Below, piece by piece: positions 15,456-26,119 of a stretch of 64,000 bases of DNA. The stretch lies in contig NZ_JAJOZE010000001.1 in the NCBI RefSeq assembly GCF_021166585.1, positions 824,062-888,061 on the forward strand. The letters run 5' to 3'. The first letter of the stretch is position 1. The number at the start of each line of letters is the position of its first letter. The translations under genes were made by a program, and so were the position numbers. Below the pieces are notes generated by a model. It ran no database searches. It was not told where the DNA came from and was given only the letters and a program-made list of their open reading frames with translations. Source of the DNA: Metabacillus kandeliae (GTDB lineage Bacteria; Bacillota; Bacilli; Bacillales; Bacillaceae).

Positions 15456-16601
15456 ATGAACCAGGTAACATTGATCGCCACATCGGCCATGGGCCTAGAA
15501 GCCTTGGTGGCAAAAGAAGTAAAAGATTTGGGATATGAAGCATCAACTGAAAACGGAAAAGTTACTTTTACAGCAGACCCGCTCGCGATTTGCAGATCCA
15601 ATCTGTGGCTAAGGACCGCTGACCGGATCAAGATTAAAGTCGGCGAGTTTAAAGCTGAAACATTTGATGAACTTTTTGAGAAAACGAAAGCATTAAACTG
15701 GGGTGACTACATTCCTGAAAGAGCTCAATTTCCAGTCATCGGGAAGTCAGTTAAATCCAAGCTGTTCTCAGTGCCGGACTGCCAGAGCATCGTTAAAAAG
15801 TCCATTGTTGAAAATTTAAAAAAGCGGTACAAAAAGCAATCAGACTGGTACGAAGAAGAGGGCCCGGTGTATAAAATTGAAGTGGCTCTTTTAAAGGATG
15901 TCTGCACGCTTACCATTGATGCAAGCGGTCCAGGCCTGCATAAAAGAGGGTTTCGGACAGGACAGGGGGAAGCGCCAATAAAAGAAACACTTGCAGCTGC
16001 ATTGGTTCAGCTTACAAATTGGACACCTGACAAGCCATTTGCAGATCCTTTTTGCGGTTCAGGAACCATACCGATTGAAGCAGCTTTGATCGGCCAGAAT
16101 ATTGCACCTGGGTTTAACCGGCAATTTGTTTCAGAAGATTGGACTTGGATCGGAAAAAATGAGTGGAATGAAGCAAGAATGGAAGTTGAGGACCTGGCCA
16201 ATTATGACCAGCCTTTGGATATCAGCGGCAGTGATATTGACCACAGAATGGTTGAAATTGCGAAAGACAACGCGGAAGAAGCAGGTCTCGCCGAGATTAT
16301 TACATTTAAACAAATGCAGGTTAGGGATTTTACGTCAAAACGCGATTATGGCGTTATTGTTGGAAATCCTCCATACGGTGAAAGGCTTGGGGATAAGAAA
16401 GAAGTGGAGCAAATGTACAAAGAGATGGGTGCAGCATTTGCTGATCTTGATACATGGTCAGTGTACATGCTCACATCTCATCCGGATTTTGAAAAATTAT
16501 ACGGCAGGCAGGCAACAAAAAAACGGAAGCTTTTTAATGGTTTTCTAAGAACAGACTATTATCAGTTCTGGGGAAAACGGCCGCCCAAACAGCGTGCATA
16601 A
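15456..16601 (+). CDS. ypsC: THUMP-domain rRNA guanine-N2 methyltransferase (RlmL/YpsC type)
   Basis: A 381-residue SAM-dependent RNA methyltransferase. It has an N-terminal ferredoxin-like/THUMP region (to about 160), then an UPF0020 catalytic domain with DPFCGSGTIPIEAALIGQN (SAM-binding loop), SGSDIDHRM (acidic ribose-binding end) and VGNPPYGERLG (NPPY catalytic motif). Relatives methylate guanine N2 in 23S rRNA. The ATG at 15456 is set 9 bases after AGGAAAGG; a GTG at 15447 is too close. Position next to rnpB fits B. subtilis. Confidence 0.92.
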   Translation: MNQVTLIATSAMGLEALVAKEVKDLGYEASTENGKVTFTADPLAICRSNLWLRTADRIKIKVGEFKAETFDELFEKTKALNWGDYIPERAQFPVIGKSVKSKLFSVPDCQSIVKKSIVENLKKRYKKQSDWYEEEGPVYKIEVALLKDVCTLTIDASGPGLHKRGFRTGQGEAPIKETLAAALVQLTNWTPDKPFADPFCGSGTIPIEAALIGQNIAPGFNRQFVSEDWTWIGKNEWNEARMEVEDLANYDQPLDISGSDIDHRMVEIAKDNAEEAGLAEIITFKQMQVRDFTSKRDYGVIVGNPPYGERLGDKKEVEQMYKEMGAAFADLDTWSVYMLTSHPDFEKLYGRQATKKRKLFNGFLRTDYYQFWGKRPPKQRA

Positions 16602-16666
16602 GATTTTAAAAGTAAGCATAAACTAAATCATTCTTATTAATGAACGGTAAAGAGGGTGATTTGGTT

Positions 16667-16870
16667 ATGCTGAAAGACCAGGATTTTCAATTAATTTCAA
16701 AAGCGCTGATCAGCTCTTACGAATGCCTGTCAAAGCAAGACCAGGAGTGCGCGGGTATCCAGTCGCTTGGAAGTGCACAGGAAAATCTTATGAAGGCTAT
16801 GGCCCATGCCGCAAGCATTGATCATAAAATGCTTGTTCAGTCGCTGTTTGACAGAAATAACGGTCTATAA
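16667..16870 (+). CDS. Small conserved-looking protein, 67 residues, unknown
   Basis: An acidic-to-neutral small helical protein (MLKDQDFQLISKALISSYE ... LMKAMAHAASIDHKMLVQSL). No family is recognised. AGAGGGTGATTTGGTT before the ATG at 16667 is a good ribosome binding site (a TTG at 16661 and ATG at 16640 are alternatives), and a clear terminator follows directly. This makes it a convincing independent gene between ypsC and ypvA. Confidence 0.65.
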   Translation: MLKDQDFQLISKALISSYECLSKQDQECAGIQSLGSAQENLMKAMAHAASIDHKMLVQSLFDRNNGL

Positions 16871-16879
16871 GGAGAAAAT

Positions 16880-16906
16880 GAAGAGCTCTTCAGAAGAGCT
16901 CTTTTT
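16880..16906 (+). terminator. Terminator after the 67-residue gene
   Basis: AGAGCTCTT / AAGAGCTCT stem with a 3-base loop, followed by TTTT. Confidence 0.88.
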
Positions 16907-16996
16907 CCATGCTGCAGAGCAGGCCAATTGAAATGTACAAGCTGATTTGATATTATAGAAAATCTGAATAGAATGATATCGGGGGAATTTGTAAAG

Positions 16997-18919
16997 ATGG
17001 CATCTCAATTACCATTTGCCGTATCAAAGGACGAAACGTTTTACGAAGGCCTATCCAATTGGATTGGAGATGTTTTTTACGATCTTCTTCCAGAGCAGGG
17101 CTTTGATTTAAGAGATGAACAGATATTTATGGCCTTTCAGCTTGAGCGGGCTTTTAAAGATAAAAGCACCATGTTTGCAGAAGCAGGAGTGGGGACAGGC
17201 AAAACGCTCGTGTATCTTCTATACGCGATCAGCTATGCGAGATATACAGGCAAGCCTGCACTCATCGCCTGCGCAGATGAAACGCTGATTGAACAGCTCG
17301 TAAAAAAAGAAGGGGATATTGCAAAAATTTCAAAGCACCTCGGAATCGACATAGATGTGAGATTGAGTAAATCCCAGGAACAATATCTTTGCTTGAAAAA
17401 GCTGAACAAAATGGCTGAAAAGTCTGATGAAGAGGTTTACCTTGATCTGCATGACGCCCTTCCGGATTTTGTGCATGATCATGCCGGCATGCAGCGGTTT
17501 ACTCCTTACGGTGACAGAAAACAGTCACCTGGCTTAACAGATGCCGAGTGGTCGAATGTGTCATGGGACCCTTTCCAGGATTGCCTTTCCTGTGAATTGC
17601 GGAACAGATGCGGTTTGACACTGTCACGAGATCATTACAGAAAAGCGGGCGATGTAATTATCTGTTCGCATGATTTTTATATGGAGCATGTTTGGACAAA
17701 GGATTCAAGAAAAAGAGAAGGACAGCTCCCATTGCTTCCAGAGCACAGCTGCATCATTTTTGACGAAGGGCATCTTCTCGAATTTGCCGCACAAAAGGCG
17801 CTGACATACAGAGTCAAAAAAGGAACACTGCTTGATTTGCTAGAGAAAATTCTCCAAAACGATGTGCGTGAGGAAACTGCTTTGCTTGTAGAGGAAGCAC
17901 TTCTTCTTAATGATGAGTTTTTTTACAGCCTGAGTGATTCACTTGAGCAAAATGAGGGGTCTGAAAGAAGAAAAATTCTTGTTAATAATCCTCTTATCAA
18001 GCGGGCTCAGCAGCTGAAAGGAATTCTTGCTGCCATATCAGAAGCATTGGTTTTTGAAGGAGAGCTTTACACGGTAGCTGGCTATGATACAGCCATTGTG
18101 GAAGAATATTTAGATCAAATGGAGTACAGCATCAATTTGTTTTCCTCTGGGTCAAGTGCGATCTCATGGGTGGAAATGCAGGATGGCGATTATTCCCTTG
18201 TTATTATGCCGAAACAGGTTGAAGAAGTGCTGAAGGAAAAGGTATTTTCTCAAAAGCTTCCCATTATCTTTTCCTCTGCGACGCTGTCAACTGCAGGGTC
18301 GTTTGATTATCTGGCCAAAAGCCTCGGAATTGAGGCCTACGACTCCTTTTCAGTGGCCTCTCCATTTGAATATGAAGAGCAGATGAAAATCTTTTTGCAA
18401 AAAGAAAGCAGATTTGAGGAAAAACGGGCGTCTGCTCTTGAATCAATTTCAAGAAGCAATGGGCGCACTCTTGTCCTGTTCCCTGATTTTATGGAAATGA
18501 ACAAATTCAAGAACTCCTTTAGCAAAGAACTTTTACCGTTCCCAGTTTATTTTGAAGGTGACCGGGAAATAAGCGAAACCGTTTCCGATTTTCAAAATGA
18601 GGAAGCGTCTGTTTTATGTGCCGTCCACCTGTGGGAAGGTCTTGATATTCCAGGCGAATCTCTGTCCAATGTCATCATATGGGCATTGCCGTATCCGCCG
18701 CTTGACCCTGTTTTCGAGGCGAAAAAGGATGGAGCAGAAGATTATTTTCATGAAGTTGAGCTTCCGTACATGATCCTAAGGCTGCGCCAGGGAATTGGAA
18801 GATTAATCAGAACAAATGAGGATAAGGGAGAAATCACCATATTCGCAGATGATGATGAAAAACAGGAAGTATTGGATGAAATTTTTAATATTTTGCCTGT
18901 GGTCCCTGTATTGAAATAA
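16997..18919 (+). CDS. ypvA: DinG/XPD-type ATP-dependent helicase YpvA
   Basis: A 640-residue superfamily 2 helicase with Walker A EAGVGTGKT, Walker B FDEGH (DEGH instead of the usual DEAH), SSATL in the second domain, and QGIGRLIRTNEDKG (motif VI). Cysteines in YLCLKKLN and DCLSCELRNRCG fit the Fe-S cluster insertion of XPD/DinG helicases. Its role in Bacillus is not well defined; relatives unwind DNA or R-loop structures. The ATG at 16997 gives the remembered length of B. subtilis YpvA; the GGGGGA ribosome binding site is a little far. Confidence 0.9.
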   Translation: MASQLPFAVSKDETFYEGLSNWIGDVFYDLLPEQGFDLRDEQIFMAFQLERAFKDKSTMFAEAGVGTGKTLVYLLYAISYARYTGKPALIACADETLIEQLVKKEGDIAKISKHLGIDIDVRLSKSQEQYLCLKKLNKMAEKSDEEVYLDLHDALPDFVHDHAGMQRFTPYGDRKQSPGLTDAEWSNVSWDPFQDCLSCELRNRCGLTLSRDHYRKAGDVIICSHDFYMEHVWTKDSRKREGQLPLLPEHSCIIFDEGHLLEFAAQKALTYRVKKGTLLDLLEKILQNDVREETALLVEEALLLNDEFFYSLSDSLEQNEGSERRKILVNNPLIKRAQQLKGILAAISEALVFEGELYTVAGYDTAIVEEYLDQMEYSINLFSSGSSAISWVEMQDGDYSLVIMPKQVEEVLKEKVFSQKLPIIFSSATLSTAGSFDYLAKSLGIEAYDSFSVASPFEYEEQMKIFLQKESRFEEKRASALESISRSNGRTLVLFPDFMEMNKFKNSFSKELLPFPVYFEGDREISETVSDFQNEEASVLCAVHLWEGLDIPGESLSNVIIWALPYPPLDPVFEAKKDGAEDYFHEVELPYMILRLRQGIGRLIRTNEDKGEITIFADDDEKQEVLDEIFNILPVVPVLK

Positions 18920-18923
18920 GATG

Positions 18924-18954
18924 ATCCGCCCTGATTGTGGGGCGGGTTATTTTA
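18924..18954 (+). terminator. Probable terminator after ypvA
   Basis: CCGCCC (18926-18931) pairs with GGGCGG (18940-18945), followed by TTATTTTA. The stem is good but the T tract is interrupted. Confidence 0.55.
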
Positions 18955-19130
18955 GTAGGATAAAAAAGCCGGAGTTTGGTTTACATAATAATATTATATC
19001 TATGATCTGAATTAGAATGTGAACTCGGAAATCCTCAATTTTAAATAGCCAGCTGCAAAATTGCTTTTTAGGCGTTCAAAGTTTGTTTTTGTCCATTAGA
19101 GAAGGGAGGTACATTCAATTCAGCACCTCT

Positions 19131-19298
19131 ACTGTCCAAACTAGCGGCATTACTGTCCAAACTAGTGACTTTACTGTCCAAACTAGTTGCTTTACTGTCC
19201 AAACTAGCGGGTTTACTGTCCAAACCAGTGATCACACTGTCTAAACCTGTGATCTCACTGTCCAAACCAATGATCCCACTCTCCAAACCACATCCAAG
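19131..19298. repeat. Tandem array: eight units of exactly 21 bp
   Basis: ACTGTCCAAAC(T/C) begins at 19131, 19152, 19173, 19194, 19215, 19236, 19257 and 19278, a strict 21-bp period. The first five units are close copies (ACTGTCCAAACTAGyGrymTT) and the last three decay. Because 21 is divisible by three, the minus strand reads as an 89-codon frame of heptapeptides (LDSKVTS, LDSKATS, GLDSEIT), without a convincing ribosome binding site. It lies in the 480-base gene-free gap between ypvA and ypwA. Confidence 0.9.
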
Positions 19299-19400
19299 CA
19301 CCCGGTCACGCATCCATCCATATTGACACATTCTCAATCCATCAATTAATCTTAAATCAGGAATTTTTATACATAAACAAGGAAAACAGGGGGAAACGGG

Positions 19401-20903
19401 ATGCAGAAGACAAATTCAGAAGAAAAATTTTATGCGCTGCTGGAAGAAATTTCGAACTATAATGAAGCATTGAATGTCATGTATTGGGATTTAAGAACAG
19501 GCGCACCGAAAAAAGGTGTAGAAAAGCGGTCAAGAACGATTGGAACATTGGCAGCTGAGGTGTTCAAGCTGAAAACCTCCAAGCAGATGAAGCAGCTGAT
19601 TGATGAACTTTCTGCTGTAGAGGGGTTAAGCGAAAGAACATTAAAAGCATTGGAAGAAGCGGAAAAGGAATACGTAAAATACGCTAAGATTCCTGAAGAG
19701 GAATACAAACAGTATGTGATGCTGCAGACAAAAGCAGAGTCTGTATGGGAAGAAGCAAGAGAAAAGGCGGATTACAGCTTGTTCAGTCCTTATTTAAAGC
19801 AGTTTGTTGAATATAATCAGCGTTTTGTGGATTATTGGGGGTTTGAAGGGAACCGTTATAATACGCTGCTTCAGGATTATGAGCCGGGCATGACAGTAGA
19901 TATTTTGGACAGAGTTTTTAGGCAGCTGAAGCAGTCCATTGTTCCGCTAGTCAAGGAAATCGCAGAATCATCTGCAAAGCCAAAGACTGATTTTCTTTTT
20001 GAAACATTTCCCGCTGACAGCCAGCGAAAGCTCAACCGCTTCTTTTTAGAGGAGATTGGGTATGATTTTTCAGCGGGAAGGCTTGATGAAACGGTCCATC
20101 CGTTTGCTACCGCGATTAATCAGAATGATGTCCGGATAACGACACGCTATGATGAAAAAGATTTCCGCATGGCCGTTTTCGGCACCATCCATGAGTGCGG
20201 CCATGCTTTGTATGAGCAAAACATTTCTCCTGATCTTGAAGGGACAGGGCTGAGCGAAGGCACGTCATTCGGCATTCATGAATCGCAATCGCTCTTTTTT
20301 GAAAATTTTATTGCCAGGCATAAAGGGTTTTGGCAAAAGTATTATGAAACATTCAAGTCTTATGCTGACGGGCAGTTTGATGCTGTTTCATTGGATGATT
20401 TTTATTTTGCCATCAATGAATCCAAGCCGTCGCTGATTCGAATTGAAGCGGATGAACTGACTTATTCCCTTCATATTATGATCCGCTATGAAATTGAGAA
20501 AGCGCTGTTTAACGGTGAGGCTGATGTGGAAGAGCTCCCTGCTCTGTGGAATAAAAAATATGAAGAATATCTTGGCATCACACCACCTGACGATGCGAAA
20601 GGCATTCTTCAGGATGTTCACTGGTCAGGCGGCAGTTTCGGCTATTTCCCTTCCTATGCACTTGGCTACATGTATGCGGCGCAATTCAAAAAGGCGATGG
20701 TAAAGGATCTGCCGAATTTCGATCAGCTTGTTGAAAAAGGTGAATTCAAGCCGATTGTCAGCTGGCTGAATGAAAAAATTCATGTCCACGGCAAAATGAA
20801 AAAGCCGCTTGAGCTTCTCCAGGAGGTAACAGGCGAAGAGCTGAATCCTGCCTGCCTAATTGAAGAATTAAACAGCAAATACCGGATGCTTTATCAGCTT
20901 TAA
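19401..20903 (+). CDS. ypwA: Thermostable carboxypeptidase 1 (M32 family)
   Basis: A 500-residue metallocarboxypeptidase. The M32 signature is complete: HECGH in FGTIHECGHALYEQN (zinc histidines and catalytic Glu), then GTSFGIHESQSLFFEN, with the third ligand Glu, and IRIEADELTYSLHIMIRYE. It removes C-terminal residues from peptides in the cytoplasm; there is no signal peptide. AACAGGGGGAAACGGG precedes the ATG. It is monocistronic by appearance, with the xpt riboswitch promoter starting about 45 bases after its stop. Confidence 0.95.
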   Translation: MQKTNSEEKFYALLEEISNYNEALNVMYWDLRTGAPKKGVEKRSRTIGTLAAEVFKLKTSKQMKQLIDELSAVEGLSERTLKALEEAEKEYVKYAKIPEEEYKQYVMLQTKAESVWEEAREKADYSLFSPYLKQFVEYNQRFVDYWGFEGNRYNTLLQDYEPGMTVDILDRVFRQLKQSIVPLVKEIAESSAKPKTDFLFETFPADSQRKLNRFFLEEIGYDFSAGRLDETVHPFATAINQNDVRITTRYDEKDFRMAVFGTIHECGHALYEQNISPDLEGTGLSEGTSFGIHESQSLFFENFIARHKGFWQKYYETFKSYADGQFDAVSLDDFYFAINESKPSLIRIEADELTYSLHIMIRYEIEKALFNGEADVEELPALWNKKYEEYLGITPPDDAKGILQDVHWSGGSFGYFPSYALGYMYAAQFKKAMVKDLPNFDQLVEKGEFKPIVSWLNEKIHVHGKMKKPLELLQEVTGEELNPACLIEELNSKYRMLYQL

Positions 20904-20943
20904 GCACTCCGATAAAAAAATTCTTCTTTTTAGCATCAGCTTC

Positions 20944-21105
20944 TGCTATAATTTAAACCATTCATTAACACATAAGATGACCACTCATATAATCGCGGGA
21001 ATATGGCCCGCAAGTTTCTACCGGATTACCGTAAATGATCCGACTATGGGTGAGCAGCTGCTGATATTATGGGGCAGTCTTTTTAAGACAGGCTCTTTCC
21101 ATTCC
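20944..21105 (+). promoter_or_regulatory. Promoter and guanine-type purine riboswitch of xpt-pbuX
   Basis: An extended -10 (TGCTATAAT, 20944-20952) starts a leader whose aptamer (20982-21052) has P1 CACTCATA/TATGGGTG and the core blocks TATAATCGCGG, GTTTCTACCG and CCGACTATG. The loop arms match the classic xpt aptamer. In the P1-P3 junction the base in GACTATG is C, the position that pairs with guanine/hypoxanthine (adenine riboswitches have T), so the ligand is guanine class. With ligand bound, the downstream terminator forms and transcription stops. Confidence 0.96.
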
Positions 21106-21155
21106 AGCGGCATTGCTTGCTCTATATTTAGGGCCGGCAATGCCGCTTTTTCTTT
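21106..21155 (+). terminator. Riboswitch expression-platform terminator
   Basis: AGCGGCATTGC (21106-21116) pairs with GGCAATGCCGCT and is followed by TTTTTCTTTT. It lies between the aptamer and xpt, so it is the ligand-controlled attenuator, not an end-of-operon terminator. Confidence 0.9.
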
Positions 21156-21222
21156 TGTCTTTTTATCCGGCACTATAAAATCAGGAAAGTGGAAAGAGCA
21201 GCATCTGACAGCAGAAGAATGA

Positions 21223-23123
<1,901 letters not shown>

Positions 23124-23127
23124 ATGA

Positions 23128-23155
23128 AACCCCCGCTTTCGGAGCGGGGGTTTTT
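23128..23155. terminator. Terminator of xpt-pbuX, possibly shared with the minus-strand gene
   Basis: AACCCCCGCT / AGCGGGGGTT stem with a TTCGG loop, followed by T5 on the plus strand. The minus-strand T tract is short (TTTCATTT). Confidence 0.92.
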
Positions 23156-23160
23156 CATCT

Positions 23161-23610
23161 TTATGCTGCTTCTGTTTTTAGAAAAAAGGAAAAATGAAGT
23201 TCGCCGCCGTTTGCCAGTTCAACAGGCAATGTGCCGCAATGGAGCCTGTCCATCAGTTCCGGACGTCCTTCGGCATGAGGCGGAGTAATATCCATCCGGA
23301 ATCCTTTTTGCGAAACATTTGTTGCAAGCTGGCCAGCTACCATATTTCCGAATTCGCCGATGAAGGATTGCAGCATATCCCCCTCAAGGATCATGCCGAA
23401 CATTCCCTCTGCAAGGTGTTTAAAAACGTTCCCTTCCTCCTTGATCAGAAGAATGCCTTCAATATCTCCAAGGATTTCAATAGATACCTGGCCGGCAGCA
23501 TCTGCTGGGCTGGTTAGAACGGTTTTTGCTGTGAAAGATTGCGGAATCACTTGCTTTAATGATTCTAAAGTACTGTCAACCAATATATCTAATGGATTAG
23601 AAGGGTTCAT
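23161..23610 (-). CDS. CheX/CheC-like chemotaxis phosphatase-type protein
   Basis: A 149-residue single-domain protein with the CheC/CheX/FliY layout. It has an N-terminal helix (NPLDILVDSTLESLKQVI), strands QVSIEILGDIEGILLI, then the helix GEFGNMVAGQLATN. This carries the E-x-x-N pair that removes phosphate from CheY-P in this family, and it ends in another beta sheet. There is one active helix only, as in CheX. No chemotaxis gene is nearby, so its response regulator is unknown. It is convergent with pbuX. The ribosome binding site, GGAGGAACTATAAA, is clear. Confidence 0.78.
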   Translation of the reverse strand: MNPSNPLDILVDSTLESLKQVIPQSFTAKTVLTSPADAAGQVSIEILGDIEGILLIKEEGNVFKHLAEGMFGMILEGDMLQSFIGEFGNMVAGQLATNVSQKGFRMDITPPHAEGRPELMDRLHCGTLPVELANGGELHFSFFLKTEAA

Positions 23611-23733
23611 TTTATAGTTCCTCCAGACTAGTTATCATGTGTATCATACCATATTTTTCTCAGATTTGAAGTTGGTTTTTTATATTTTTTGATCTATCCT
23701 GCGGCTGTATTTTTCACCTTTCCTTAGAACCTG

Positions 23734-23767
23734 CAGCGATTGGCATATTGGCTGGCCTCAATCGCTG
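23734..23767. repeat. Perfect 9-bp inverted repeat upstream of the acetyltransferase gene
   Basis: CAGCGATTG (23734-23742) and CAATCGCTG (23759-23767) are perfect complements around a 16-base loop. No T run follows on either strand, so it is not an ordinary terminator. It lies in the 236-base gap between the divergently read CheX-like gene and the acetyltransferase gene. Confidence 0.6.
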
Positions 23768-23846
23768 TCTCCTAAAGTGCCATTGTGCTAGCATAAAGAG
23801 TAATAGCGGGAAGGGATCGGCATACTAAGCTAAAAAGGTGAATGAA

Positions 23847-24404
23847 ATGAACCTGAATAGGTACGCTGTTAAAGGAAAAGACGGCAGGACCGCAATTTTG
23901 CGGCCAGCAGAAGAGACGGACGCTCCCTTTATTCTTCAAGCGGTAGAAGAAATCATTAGATCAGGTGTTTTTATTCAAAAAGAGCAAAAAAGAACATTGG
24001 ACAAAGAAAAGGAATTTATCAGGGAAATGAAAGAAAAGGGAAACCTTTATGCAGTCGTAGAGCTTGATGGCAAGGCCGCCGGAATTGCCAGAGTGATAAA
24101 AGGAGAGCTTGCCATGAAACGCCACACTGGCCTTTATCGCACCTGGCTGTCTGAAAGAGCCTCAGGAGTTGGCTTTGGCAGGGAAATACTGAATTATACC
24201 CTTGATTGGTGCAGAAATGAGAGACTTCATAAGCTCTGCCTTACTGTTTTTGCTTCAAATGAAATCGCTGTCAGGCTGTACGAGAAAAATGGTTTTGTTA
24301 TAGAAGGCATTCAAAAAGAACAGGTCCTGCTGAACGGCCGCTTTGATGATGAGATTTATATGGCTCGCTTTTTTAATAAACAGAATAAAAATGCCGTCTT
24401 ATGA
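23847..24404 (+). CDS. GNAT-family N-acetyltransferase
   Basis: A 185-residue GNAT domain protein: TAILRPAEETDAPFI at the start, a central strand YAVVELDGKAAGIARV, the acetyl-CoA loop in ASGVGFGREILNYTLDWC (motif A, Q/RxxGxG/A-like), and the C-terminal KLCLTVFASNEIAVRLYEKNGF typical of the family. The substrate cannot be told. The ATG at 23847 follows AAAAAGGTG; an in-frame GTG at 23838 overlaps the ribosome binding site. Confidence 0.88.
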   Translation: MNLNRYAVKGKDGRTAILRPAEETDAPFILQAVEEIIRSGVFIQKEQKRTLDKEKEFIREMKEKGNLYAVVELDGKAAGIARVIKGELAMKRHTGLYRTWLSERASGVGFGREILNYTLDWCRNERLHKLCLTVFASNEIAVRLYEKNGFVIEGIQKEQVLLNGRFDDEIYMARFFNKQNKNAVL

Positions 24405-24475
24405 AAAGGGGTTGTGAACCTGCAATCAGAGGGAATAGTAAGCGGCAGCAAAATAAAATCTAAAGGATGAAAAAC

Positions 24476-25576
24476 ATGGCATATATTGTTTCTGTAGGGC
24501 TCTCACTGCCTAAGCATGAGCTTGATCAAACGAAAACAGCAGAATTTGCGAGAGATATGTTTCAGGGTGCTTTTAAAGACATAGACAGGCTGCTCAAAGT
24601 GTTTGGCAACGGAGGAATACAGAAGAGGCAATTCGCAGAGCCGCTGCAGTGGTACAAGGAAGATCATACCTTCAGCGAAAAAAACAGCACATTTATCCAG
24701 CATGCTGTTCATCATGGAATAGATGCTGTTAAAAATTGCTTGAAGAAGACCGCCTTTTTGAAGAAACCGGTAGATTATGAAGACATAGATGCTATTTTTT
24801 ATATTTCCAGCACGGGAATGTCCACACCGAGCATTGAAGCAAAAATCATGAACCAGCTTCCGTTCAGGGAGGATGTAAAAAGGGTGCCGATCTGGGGTCT
24901 TGGCTGTGCCGGCGGGGCGGCTGGATTGTCAAGAGCCTTTGAATATTGCAAAGCCTTCCCGGATGCGAAGGTTCTTGTGCTAGCCGCTGAGCTTTGCAGC
25001 CTGACGTTTCAAAAGGATGATGCATCAAAGAGCAATTTGATCGGAACCTCGCTTTTTGCAGATGGCATTGCCTGTGCCCTGCTGACTGGAAATGAAGGCA
25101 TTAAAACCATTTCTTCTGCTTTGCAGAACCTTCCGAATATTAAAGGCACCCGCTCTTCCTTTATGAAAAATTCCGAAGACATTATGGGCTGGGATATTAG
25201 AGATAACGGATTGTATGTTATTTTTTCAAGAGATATTCCAACGGTGATCAGTGAGTGGCTGAAGCCGAACGCAGAGGTCTTTTTGCAGGATTTCGGGCTG
25301 TCGCTTTCCGATATTTCTCACTTTATGGCACACCCAGGCGGCAAAAAGGTGCTGCTGGCTTATGAACAAAGTTTGGGGTTTGGAAAAGAGGCGCTTCAAG
25401 AGTCGCACGATGTGCTGCAGAATCACGGCAACATGTCATCTGTAACCGTTCTGTATGTCATCCGCGAGTTTTTGAAGAAGCAGCAAAGGAAACCAGGGGA
25501 AATGGGCATTGCAGGAGCTCTTGGACCAGGTTTTTCCTCAGAGCTTCTTCTCGTAGAATGGGAGGAAACGGTATGA
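24476..25576 (+). CDS. bpsA: Type III polyketide synthase (chalcone/stilbene synthase-like)
   Basis: A 366-residue thiolase-fold enzyme. The catalytic triad is visible: Cys144 in WGLGCAGGAAG, His in FMAHPGGKKVL and Asn in NHGNMSSVTVLYV. In B. subtilis the enzyme (BpsA/BcsA) condenses long-chain acyl-CoA with malonyl-CoA to alkylpyrones, which the product of the next gene then methylates. AAAGGATGAAAAAC precedes the ATG at 24476; an ATG at 24467 overlaps the ribosome binding site. It overlaps bpsB by four bases (ATGA). Confidence 0.95.
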   Translation: MAYIVSVGLSLPKHELDQTKTAEFARDMFQGAFKDIDRLLKVFGNGGIQKRQFAEPLQWYKEDHTFSEKNSTFIQHAVHHGIDAVKNCLKKTAFLKKPVDYEDIDAIFYISSTGMSTPSIEAKIMNQLPFREDVKRVPIWGLGCAGGAAGLSRAFEYCKAFPDAKVLVLAAELCSLTFQKDDASKSNLIGTSLFADGIACALLTGNEGIKTISSALQNLPNIKGTRSSFMKNSEDIMGWDIRDNGLYVIFSRDIPTVISEWLKPNAEVFLQDFGLSLSDISHFMAHPGGKKVLLAYEQSLGFGKEALQESHDVLQNHGNMSSVTVLYVIREFLKKQQRKPGEMGIAGALGPGFSSELLLVEWEETV

Positions 25577-26118
25577 GTTTCGCTTTCTCCGTGTATATGG
25601 CTCTTCTTATTGTGCAGCGCCTGACAGAGCTTGTGATAGCCAGGAGAAACGAGAAAATTGTAAAAGAGCGCGGAGCAAAAGAGTACGGGAAGTCTCACTA
25701 TCCGTTTATCGTGACTCTGCATGTGTTGTTTCTGTTATCCATTTTTGCAGAAGCAGCTATATTTAATAGAGGACTCTCTCCCGCATGGCCTGTCATCCTA
25801 TTGCTGATCGCAGCTGTTCAGATTCTGCGCTATTGGTCCATTTTCTCGCTTGGAGCCTACTGGAATACAAAAATTTTAATTGTCCCGGACGGAAACCTGC
25901 AGGCAAAGGGGCCATACCGCTATATCCGCCATCCGAATTATGTCACTGTCGCCCTGGAGATGGTTCTTTTGCCGGCATTGTTTCAGTGTTATTTTACTGC
26001 CATTCTTTTTACTATCCTGAATGGGATTATGATGATGGTCAGAATTCCTGCAGAAGAAAAAGCCCTTCAGCACTACAAGGGTGAAAAAAACAGCTTTGGC
26101 GGCCAGGTGGAAAAGTAA
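25573..26118 (+). CDS. bpsB: Alkylpyrone methyltransferase BpsB (ICMT-like membrane protein)
   Basis: A 181-residue integral membrane methyltransferase of the isoprenylcysteine carboxyl methyltransferase family. It has several hydrophobic helices and the signature GPYRYIRHPNYVTVALEM followed by RIPAEEKALQHY (conserved RHPNY and E in the SAM/substrate site). In B. subtilis BpsB (YpbQ) O-methylates the alkylpyrones made by BpsA. GGGAGGAAACGGT precedes the ATG at 25573, inside the end of bpsA. Confidence 0.93.
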   Translation: MSFAFSVYMALLIVQRLTELVIARRNEKIVKERGAKEYGKSHYPFIVTLHVLFLLSIFAEAAIFNRGLSPAWPVILLLIAAVQILRYWSIFSLGAYWNTKILIVPDGNLQAKGPYRYIRHPNYVTVALEMVLLPALFQCYFTAILFTILNGIMMMVRIPAEEKALQHYKGEKNSFGGQVEK

Positions 26119-26119
26119 T

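Noticed and set aside
19068-19337. An 89-codon minus-strand frame of LDS heptapeptides.
   Set aside because: Kept as a repeat, not a gene: no ribosome binding site near the start, and the frame exists because the repeat period is a multiple of three.
20977-21222. An 81-codon frame through the xpt leader.
   Set aside because: It runs through the riboswitch aptamer and terminator and has no ribosome binding site.
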